Below, in pieces: positions 1-5,047 of a DNA stretch of 9,992 bases. Location of the stretch: positions 1 through 9,992 of the forward strand of contig JBKDQQ010000208.1 in NCBI GenBank assembly GCA_046341775.1, given 5' to 3'. The position numbers and the translations under genes were made by a program. This stretch comes from SXXH01 sp041165735. GTDB taxonomy: Bacteria > Planctomycetota > UBA1135 > GCA-002686595. Below the pieces are notes generated by a model that was not told where the DNA came from, made no database searches, and was given only the letters and a program-made list of their open reading frames with translations. Position 1 is the stretch's first letter, and each line of letters begins with the position of its first letter.

Positions 1-513
1 GCCTGGCTCGACGCTTGGCTCGTCGCGCGCCAGGACACGCCCGCGCGCGGCGCCGAGGCCTTGCGCCGCTGGTTGCTCTCCGCGCGCGGCTCGGTGCTGG
101 TCGAGCCGGCGCGGGTGGCCGAGGCCGAGCTCGACCTGGCGATCCTGGCGTTGTCGTCCGAGCGGACCGACGAGGCCGCGACCCTGCTCGCCGACCTCGA
201 CGCCTGGCGCGTCGACCTCGCGCGCCTCCAGGCTGCGCGCGCCGCCTTGCACGAGTCCGTCGACGACCCGCAGGCGGCCATGGCGGCCGCGCAAGCCGCC
301 TCGGTCGCCGATCCATCCGACCTGCTGCCGCTCGTGCAGCAGGCGATCCTGTGCGAGGGACCGCTCGGCGACCCCGCCAAGGCTGAGGCGCTCTGGCGCA
401 CGATCCACGAGCGCAGCGACGCCTCGCGCGAGTTGCTGGATGTCCTGCGTGCCTTGCGCGCGCGAGTGCGCTGGGAGCGACTCGAGGCGCAACGCCTCGG
501 ACGCGGTGGCTAG
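1..513 (+). CDS. C-terminal part of a TPR-like helical protein (5' end outside window)
   Basis: The reading frame is open from the first base to TAG at 511-513, so about 170 C-terminal residues are visible and the start lies upstream of the window. The protein is almost entirely predicted helix, rich in Ala, Leu, Arg and Asp, with no membrane segment. The stretch around 265-420 (DPQAAMAAAQAASVADPSDL, then a helix ending in DPAKAEALWRTI) has the alternating small/large residue pattern and the DP turn typical of tetratricopeptide or Sel1-type helical repeats. Such repeats normally make protein-protein contacts. No catalytic motif is visible. Only 36 bp separate it from dtd, so the two are probably co-transcribed. 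The TPR assignment is by pattern only; any alpha-solenoid protein would look similar, and the true function may lie in the missing N-terminal part. Confidence 0.7.
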   Translation, partial: AWLDAWLVARQDTPARGAEALRRWLLSARGSVLVEPARVAEAELDLAILALSSERTDEAATLLADLDAWRVDLARLQAARAALHESVDDPQAAMAAAQAASVADPSDLLPLVQQAILCEGPLGDPAKAEALWRTIHERSDASRELLDVLRALRARVRWERLEAQRLGRGG

Positions 514-549
514 GCGGCGGCCGTCGAGGGTCCGGCGGAAGGAGCGACG

Positions 550-1011
550 ATGAAGTGCGTGGTGCAGCGCGTGTTGTCCGCCCGTGTCGTGGTGGGGGGC
601 GAGGAGGTGGGCGCCATCGCCCAGGGAGCCTTGGTCTTCGCTTGCGTCGAGAAGGGGGACGGCGAGGCGCAAGCGGACTGGTTGGGCGATCGGCTGGCCC
701 ACTTGCGCTGCTTCGAGGACGAGGCGGGCAAGATGAACCTGTCGGCCCTCGATTTGGGGTTGCCGCTGCTCGTCGTGAGCCAGTTCACCCTGGCCGCGGA
801 CAACAAGAAGGGCCGCCGTCCGTCCTTCGACAGGGCCGCCCCGCCGCTCGAGGCGCGCGCCTTGCTCGAACGCCTTGTTAGGAATTTGGAAAATAGGGGC
901 TTGCGCGTTGCGCAGGGCCGCTTCGGCGCGGACATGCGCGTGGAGCTCGTCAACGATGGTCCAGTTACGCTCCTCCTCGATTCGGGAGGTGCGTCACAAG
1001 TAGCGACTTGA
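550..1011 (+). CDS. dtd: D-aminoacyl-tRNA deacylase (DTD)
   Basis: This 153-residue cytoplasmic enzyme hydrolyses D-amino acids (and mischarged glycine) from tRNA, a chirality proofreading step in translation. Both family signatures are present: SQFTLA at residues 77-82, followed by KKGRRPSF at 87-94, and NDGPVT at 135-140. The latter contains the Gly-cisPro pair (137-138) that gives DTD its chiral selectivity. The start MKCVVQRV matches the usual family N-terminus, and the length is close to the roughly 145 residues of E. coli Dtd, with a few extra C-terminal residues. A good Shine-Dalgarno sequence, GGAAGGAG at 537-544, sits 5 nt before the ATG and fixes the start. The gene follows the TPR-like gene by 36 bp. 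Codons around 870-900 are unusually AT-rich for this gene (AGG, AAT, GAA, AAT, AGG). Identification is firm. Confidence 0.96.
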   Translation: MKCVVQRVLSARVVVGGEEVGAIAQGALVFACVEKGDGEAQADWLGDRLAHLRCFEDEAGKMNLSALDLGLPLLVVSQFTLAADNKKGRRPSFDRAAPPLEARALLERLVRNLENRGLRVAQGRFGADMRVELVNDGPVTLLLDSGGASQVAT

Positions 1012-1036
1012 CGGGATGATAGGTAGGGGGGAGAAT
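1008..1036 (+). promoter_or_regulatory. Probable sigma70-type promoter for the HU-like gene
   Basis: TTGACG at 1008-1013 is separated by 17 nt from GAGAAT at 1031-1036, giving a good -35 and a four-of-six -10 match at ideal spacing. The -35 overlaps the dtd stop codon (TGA, 1009-1011). Transcription would begin near 1043, which leaves about 60 nt of leader before the ATG at 1104. This is inferred from sequence alone. Confidence 0.45.
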
Positions 1037-1103
1037 GAGGGACCGCGGTCGCAACGGCCACCGGTCCTCGCTCGTCAGCTTTGAGCCTCACCCTCGTCGA
1101 TCC

Positions 1104-1526
1104 ATGAAGCAGGAACCTGAAACCATCACGAAAAAGGAACTGGTCAACCGGATCGCCGACCGCACCGGGCAGACCAAGGTCGTGGTGAAGGACATCGTCC
1201 AGATGTTCTTGGACGAGATCATCGAGGAACTGGCGACCGGCAACCGCCTCGAGTTCCGCGAATTCGGGGTGTTCGAGGTCCGCGATCGCGCCGCCCGCCG
1301 CGCGCAGAACCCGCGCACCCTCCAAAAGGTCGCTGTGCCGGCCAAGAAGGTCGTCAAGTTCAAGGTCGGCCGTTCGATGCGCGAGAAGGTCTGCGAGGAG
1401 CGTGAAGAACCGGTCAAGCCGGTCGCCAAGGCCGCCGCGACTCCGAAGCTGGTCGCGAAGCCGGTCGCCCCGCTCATTCCGCCGGCCACGCCGCCGGCGC
1501 CGCCGAAGCCCGACAGCATCTTCTGA
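1104..1526 (+). CDS. HU/IHF-family DNA-binding protein with a Lys/Pro/Ala-rich C-terminal tail
   Basis: This 140-residue protein is a nucleoid-associated, dimeric DNA-bending protein of the HU/IHF family. The fold is recognisable from TKKELVNRIA (about residue 9) to about residue 96. REFGVFEV precedes the beta-arm segment RDRAARRAQNPRT, which has the conserved Arg residues and the Asn-Pro (69-70) that intercalates into DNA. After the fold comes an atypical tail of about 44 residues: a short charged stretch (CEEREEPVK), repeated KPVA-like units, a proline run, and the ending KPDSIF. I chose ATG 1104 because the preceding 23 codons of open frame do not look like HU and the promoter at 1008-1036 would start transcription inside them. 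ATG 1035, with purine-rich GGGGGGAG just upstream, is the alternative. No clear Shine-Dalgarno precedes 1104. The gene converges on the cystathionine enzyme gene. Confidence 0.9.
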   Translation: MKQEPETITKKELVNRIADRTGQTKVVVKDIVQMFLDEIIEELATGNRLEFREFGVFEVRDRAARRAQNPRTLQKVAVPAKKVVKFKVGRSMREKVCEEREEPVKPVAKAAATPKLVAKPVAPLIPPATPPAPPKPDSIF

Positions 1527-1557
1527 TGATGCTGGTCCCGTTCATTGTGCGCGGGAC
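1514..1557 (+). terminator. Two small hairpins at the 3' end of the HU-like gene
   Basis: CAGCATC at 1514-1520 pairs with GATGCTG at 1528-1534 (7 bp, 7-nt loop spanning the stop codon). GTCCCG at 1535-1540 pairs with CGGGAC at 1552-1557 (11-nt loop). Neither is followed by a T-run, so this would not be a classical intrinsic terminator. They may protect the mRNA 3' end or act with Rho. Confidence 0.3.
1527..1553 (+). repeat. Left arm of a 27-bp imperfect inverted repeat
   Basis: This arm starts at the base after the HU gene's TGA stop. It matches the reverse complement of 2000-2026 at 25 of 27 positions; mismatches are at 1536 (T against C) and 1540 (G against T). The last 13 bases, beginning TTCATTGTG, are identical in both arms. 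The arm is noticeably more AT-rich than its surroundings. Confidence 0.85.
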
Positions 1558-1591
1558 GGCTGGCGAAATCGGCTGGCCTGCGACCGCCGGC

Positions 1592-1611
1592 ATGCTGCCG
1601 AGCGTTCATTG
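1592..1611 (+). repeat. Third, partial copy of the inverted-repeat motif
   Basis: ATGCTG (1592-1597), a 5-nt spacer and CGTTCATTG (1603-1611) repeat the core of the left arm, where ATGCTG (1529-1534), a 4-nt spacer and CGTTCATTG (1539-1547) occur in the same orientation. The right arm has the same layout inverted, with one base changed (CTTTCATTG). Confidence 0.6.
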
Positions 1612-1999
1612 CCAGTACGGCCATTGAGTTCCACCAAGCCTCGGGTAGGTGGAATGCGCCGTTCCTCGGCCTGAAAAGCGGGGTGCCCGGACCAGAGGGC
1701 CCGCTTCACAGGCTTGGCGCAGGGTCAGGTCGTGCACCGCGTCGCCCAGGTAGGAGCGCGACCTTCGAGGACCGTCCAGCCGTTCGCACGAGACTGCGCT
1801 GAAGGCCCTTGGTCACGGCCACGCCGCGATGACCGGCCTGCGCGTCGGCGACCCTGTCCGCAGGGACTTTCCGCGCGCCTTGCCTTCCGGCTCGACACGT
1901 CCCTTCAGATCTTGGACGGTCGGGTATTCGGGTGTCGCAGCAGCTGAGGGTCGAATTTGCGGCCGACTTGCACGAGTGCCGCGCCAGGGCGCGAGTGCG

Positions 2000-2026
2000 C
2001 GCGCACAATGAAAGGGGCCAGCATCA
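2000..2026 (-). repeat. Right arm of the 27-bp imperfect inverted repeat
   Basis: Read on the minus strand, this arm begins with the TGA stop codon of the cystathionine enzyme gene (2026-2024) and continues with the same sequence as 1527-1553, except for two substitutions. The outer ends of the two arms are 500 bp apart. No target-site duplication is visible outside the arms. Confidence 0.85.
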
Positions 2027-3196
2027 AGCCCGCGCCGCCGCCGCGAGCGCCTGCGTGCAATCGGCGACGAGGTCTTCGATGTGCTCGAGGCCGACCGACA
2101 TGCGCACCAAGCCGTCGGCGAGGCCTTGGGCGCGGCGCGTCTCGGCGGGGATGGAGGCGTGCGTCATGCTCGCCGGCACCTCGACGAGGCTCTCGACGCC
2201 GCCGAGCGATTCGGCCAGCGTGAAGACCTTGCAGGCCGAGGCGAAGGCGTCGGCTTGCGCCACTGTGCCCTTCAATTCGAAGCACAACATGCCGCCCGCG
2301 GCCTTCATCTGGCGCTTGGCGAGAGCGTGCTGCGGGTGCGAGGCGAGGCCCGGGTAGACGACGCGGGCCACCTGCGGGTGGCGCTCCAGCCACTGGGCCA
2401 GTTGCGTGGCGTTCTGCACGTGGCGATCCATGCGCACGGCGAGCGTCTTGATGCCGCGCAGCACGAGGAAGCAGTCCAACGGGCCGGGCGTGCCGCCCAC
2501 CGCGTTCTGGAAGAAGGCCAGTTCGTCGCGCAGCTTCTCGTCGTTCACCACGAGCGCGCCAGCGACCACGTCGGAGTGGCCGCCGAGGTACTTCGTCAGG
2601 CTGTGCAGCACGACATCCGCGCCGAGCTCGAGCGGGCGCTGGAGGTACGGCGTGGCGAAGGTGTTGTCGACGATCGTCAGCTTGCCGTGCTTCCTCGCGA
2701 TCGCCGCCGCGGCCTCGATGTCGCTCACGCGCAGCAGCGGGTTGGTCGGCGTCTCGAGGTAGACGTACTTCGTCGCCGGCTCGATGGCGGCCTCGAGCGC
2801 CGCGAGGTCGGTCGTGTCGACGTAGGTGAAGCGGATGCCGTAGCGCGCGAACACGCGCTGGAAGATGCGGTAGGTGCCGCCGTAGAGGTCGTTGCCCGCC
2901 ACGACATGGTCGCCGGGCACCAGCCGGTCGAGCAGCGCGTTGGTCGCCGCGAGCCCCGAGCTGAAGCACAGCGCGTGGGCGCCGTGCTCGATGCTGGCGA
3001 GGCACTCCTGCAGCACGGTGCGCGTCGGGTTGCTCGTGCGCGAGTACTCGTAGCCGCCGCGCGGCTTGGCCGGCGCGTCCTGCTTGTAGGTGCTGGTCAG
3101 GTAGACCGGCGGCATGACCGAGCCGCAGTGCTCGTCCGGCTCCCAGCCGGCGTGGATGGCGCGAGTCTCGAAGCGGTGCGTGCGGTCCTGGCTCAT
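2024..3196 (-). CDS. Cystathionine gamma-synthase/gamma-lyase family PLP enzyme
   Basis: This 390-residue cytosolic enzyme belongs to the Cys/Met-metabolism PLP family (fold type I), which makes or cleaves cystathionine in transsulfuration. The PLP Schiff-base lysine is K202 in HSLTKYLGGHSDVV. D177 in IVDNTFATP should contact the pyridine nitrogen, Y105 in NDLYGG should stack on the ring, and Y51/R53 in YEYSRTSNPT belong to the neighbouring subunit's phosphate site. The C-terminal FTLAESLGGVESL...MTHASIP and R365 in LVRMSVGLE form the substrate carboxylate site. VFTLAESLGG and MTHAS are closer to gamma-lyases than to E. coli MetB, but synthase and lyase activity cannot be separated reliably by eye. 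The length is normal for the family. The start ATG has no clear Shine-Dalgarno. The gene is transcribed alone, divergent from the glycosyltransferase gene and convergent with the HU gene. Confidence 0.93.
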   Translation of the reverse strand: MSQDRTHRFETRAIHAGWEPDEHCGSVMPPVYLTSTYKQDAPAKPRGGYEYSRTSNPTRTVLQECLASIEHGAHALCFSSGLAATNALLDRLVPGDHVVAGNDLYGGTYRIFQRVFARYGIRFTYVDTTDLAALEAAIEPATKYVYLETPTNPLLRVSDIEAAAAIARKHGKLTIVDNTFATPYLQRPLELGADVVLHSLTKYLGGHSDVVAGALVVNDEKLRDELAFFQNAVGGTPGPLDCFLVLRGIKTLAVRMDRHVQNATQLAQWLERHPQVARVVYPGLASHPQHALAKRQMKAAGGMLCFELKGTVAQADAFASACKVFTLAESLGGVESLVEVPASMTHASIPAETRRAQGLADGLVRMSVGLEHIEDLVADCTQALAAAARA

Positions 3197-3292
3197 GGTG
3201 GATCATCGGCCGCGCGTCGGGCGGCGTTGGGCGCCGTCCGCCGCCGCGCCGACGAGGCGCTGGCGGCGCCCGTGGCGCCAAGGTGCGGCGCG

Positions 3293-3325
3293 AGTCTAGA
3301 GGTCGGGCGCGCGCCCTTCTAGAAT
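3293..3325. promoter_or_regulatory. Palindromic divergent control region with a probable leaderless promoter
   Basis: TCTAGA (3295-3300) and TTCTAGAA (3317-3324) are palindromes whose centres lie 23 bp apart. They flank the perfect 12-bp palindrome GGGCGCGCGCCC (3305-3316). TAGAAT at 3320-3325 is a TANNNT-type -10 element ending 8 nt before the glycosyltransferase ATG, the spacing seen for leaderless transcripts. On the minus strand TAGACT (3298-3293) could serve the divergent enzyme gene. No good -35 is visible for either. The palindromes could be operator half-sites; this is inference. Confidence 0.35.
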
Positions 3326-3333
3326 CGCGCGCG

Positions 3334-5010
3334 ATGCGAGCCGCACTTCCGCGACGCTTGGCCGCCACGCTGGGGGTGCTCGCCGGCTTCGCGCACTACG
3401 CCACCCACGCGCACCATCCCGACGGCGGCCATGTCGCGCCGGGGCTTGGTTGGGACGAGTCGATGCACCTGGCGCAACCGGCGGCGCGCCTCGCGCTCCA
3501 CCTGCGCCTCGGCGACCCTGCGGGCTTCTTCGACGCCCTGCATGATTGCGCCCAGTACCCGCCGCTCGCGCCGCTCGCGACAGGCTTGTTCGAGTGCCTG
3601 TTCGGCGTCTCCGACGACTTGGCGCGCTTCGTCGGGTCGATCTGTCTCGCGCTGGCGGTGTGGGGCGCGATCCGCGCCGGCGAGTTGCTCGCGGGTTGGC
3701 GCGCGGGCCTCGTCGCCGGCGCCGTCGTGGCGCTTTCGCCGCTCGCCGCGAGCTACGCGGGCACCTTGTTCCTCGAAGTCCCGTTCCTCGCCGTGTGCGC
3801 GTGGGCCTTGGCGCGCGTGGTCGCGCACCAGCCGCACAACGATCCCGGCGCGCCATCGTGCCTGCCGACCGGACTGCTCGTCGCGGCCCTGCCCTTCACC
3901 AAGTGGAACTACGGCTTCCTCGCGGCCGCGGCGCTGTGGCTCGCGCTCGCCTGGAAGGAGCGAGGCGGCTCGCCCTTCCATCGCGCGCGGCGGCTCGCGC
4001 TGCTCTTCGGCCCGGGAACGCTGCTCTTCGCGTGGTGGTTCGGGCTGCCCTTGCCCGATGGCGCGGCGCGCGCGCAGGAACATCGCGAAGCCGTGCTCGC
4101 GTTCCTCGGCGGCAACACGCAGCTCGCCGCGACGCCGTGGGCGCTGCGCGTGCTGTACGCGGGCTGCGAGCTGTTCGCGCGCCCCTCGAGCGCCGCGTGC
4201 ATGCTCGTGCTCGTCGCCTGCGCCGCGCGCGCGCGACATTCCGCTCCGTGCTGGCTGCTCGCCGCCGCGCTCGTGCCGACCATCGCGGCGCATCCCTTCC
4301 ATCTCGATCGGTTCCAATTGGCGTGGCTGGCGCCCTTGGCGCCCTTGTGCGGCGCGGGCTTCGAGGCGGCCTGGTCGCGCGTTCGCTGGGCGTCGTGCGC
4401 GCTGCTGCTGCCGTTCGTGCTGCCCGGCGCGGCGTGGGAACGGGCTCGCCTGGCGCAGGTCCTCGGTCTCTTGTCCGACAAGCCCGAGGTGCGCGCGCAC
4501 CAGATCGCGACGCTCGAGACGCGCGCCAACCGCTGGTCGGGGCGCGTGGCGCCCACGGCGGGCCTGCCCTTGGCCGAGCAACGCCGCGTGGCGGCCGCCA
4601 TCGCCAACGCGGTCGGGGCCGACGCGCGCATCGGCTGGATCGGCGTCTCCAGCGAACTGTCGCCCGGGGCGTTGAACCTGCGCCTCCTCGAGGAAGGACG
4701 ATCCGAGGGACGCTTCGTGGCGGCGGCCGAGGAGGCCATCGACCTTGACTACTTCGGGCCGGCGCGCGCGGTGGGGGACGAGGAGTTGGCGCGCTTCCGC
4801 GAGCGCTTCGACGTGGTGATCTGGAGCGAGCCGATCGACTTCAAGGAGCGCGCCGACCGCGCTTGGCTCGCGCCGATCGCCGCGCGCGTGCCGGCGCTGC
4901 TCCCGGGGGAGTGGCTGGGCGAAGACGGCGTGCTGGCGCGGTTCGAGGTCGAGCGTCCGCTGCGACCGCCGACCTCGGTTACGATTCGGGGCTGGCGCCT
5001 CCAGCGCTGA
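3334..5010 (+). CDS. GT-C fold (PMT/ArnT-like) integral membrane glycosyltransferase
   Basis: This is a 558-residue polytopic membrane protein. An N-terminal hydrophobic segment (about 9-20) leads into a first extracytoplasmic loop with WDES (40-43), whose Asp-Glu pair matches the catalytic/metal motif of GT-C transferases. YPPLAPL (75-81) is the family's other hallmark. Further hydrophobic segments lie at about 98-118, 124-140, 143-163, 178-206, 219-240, 288-298, 306-320, 326-342 and 351-365. LFLEVP (145-150) and FTKWNYGF (188-195) also fit the family. Residues 380-558 look soluble. Enzymes of this group move a sugar from a polyprenyl-phosphate donor to protein or lipid outside the membrane; the substrate here is unknown. 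ATG 3334 was chosen because the preceding 17 codons of open frame are polar and cross the palindromes. MutS2 follows after 37 bp. Confidence 0.75.
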   Translation: MRAALPRRLAATLGVLAGFAHYATHAHHPDGGHVAPGLGWDESMHLAQPAARLALHLRLGDPAGFFDALHDCAQYPPLAPLATGLFECLFGVSDDLARFVGSICLALAVWGAIRAGELLAGWRAGLVAGAVVALSPLAASYAGTLFLEVPFLAVCAWALARVVAHQPHNDPGAPSCLPTGLLVAALPFTKWNYGFLAAAALWLALAWKERGGSPFHRARRLALLFGPGTLLFAWWFGLPLPDGAARAQEHREAVLAFLGGNTQLAATPWALRVLYAGCELFARPSSAACMLVLVACAARARHSAPCWLLAAALVPTIAAHPFHLDRFQLAWLAPLAPLCGAGFEAAWSRVRWASCALLLPFVLPGAAWERARLAQVLGLLSDKPEVRAHQIATLETRANRWSGRVAPTAGLPLAEQRRVAAAIANAVGADARIGWIGVSSELSPGALNLRLLEEGRSEGRFVAAAEEAIDLDYFGPARAVGDEELARFRERFDVVIWSEPIDFKERADRAWLAPIAARVPALLPGEWLGEDGVLARFEVERPLRPPTSVTIRGWRLQR

Positions 5011-5047
5011 ACCAGTCCGACATGCAAGCCACGCAACGCACCCGTCC

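Larger units (their letters stand above)
1527..2023. other. Gene-free convergent intergenic block bounded by inverted repeats
   Basis: These 497 bp lie between two convergent stop codons. No frame on either strand gives a plausible protein: the open frames are short, arginine-rich, lack ribosome sites and show mixed third-position bases. The block contains several local inverted repeats: TTCCACC (1629-1635) with GGTGGAA (1648-1654), AAGCGGG (1676-1682) with CCCGCTT (1700-1706), AGGTCG (1727-1732) with CGACCT (1759-1764), and CCCTG with CAGGG near 1852-1865. It could be a transposase-less miniature element, a structured RNA or a decayed gene; the sequence does not decide between these. Confidence 0.5.

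Noticed and set aside
1035..1103. An earlier ATG start for the HU-like gene at 1035
   Set aside because: The added 23 residues do not resemble HU N-termini, and the predicted transcription start lies downstream of this ATG. It remains possible because purine-rich sequence precedes it.
1706..2008. A possible 100-residue protein on the minus strand in the convergent block
   Set aside because: It has a TTG start inside the repeat, no ribosome site, mixed third-position bases and no recognisable motif.
3283..3333. An earlier start for the membrane glycosyltransferase at 3283
   Set aside because: It would translate the palindromic control region into a polar, Arg-rich extension in front of the first hydrophobic segment.
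1905..3368. A 487-codon minus-strand open frame overlapping the PLP enzyme gene
   Set aside because: It is out of frame with the clearly recognisable enzyme and consists of Arg/Ala/Pro-rich nonsense. The similarity of its end to the region after the HU stop is just the DNA inverted repeat.
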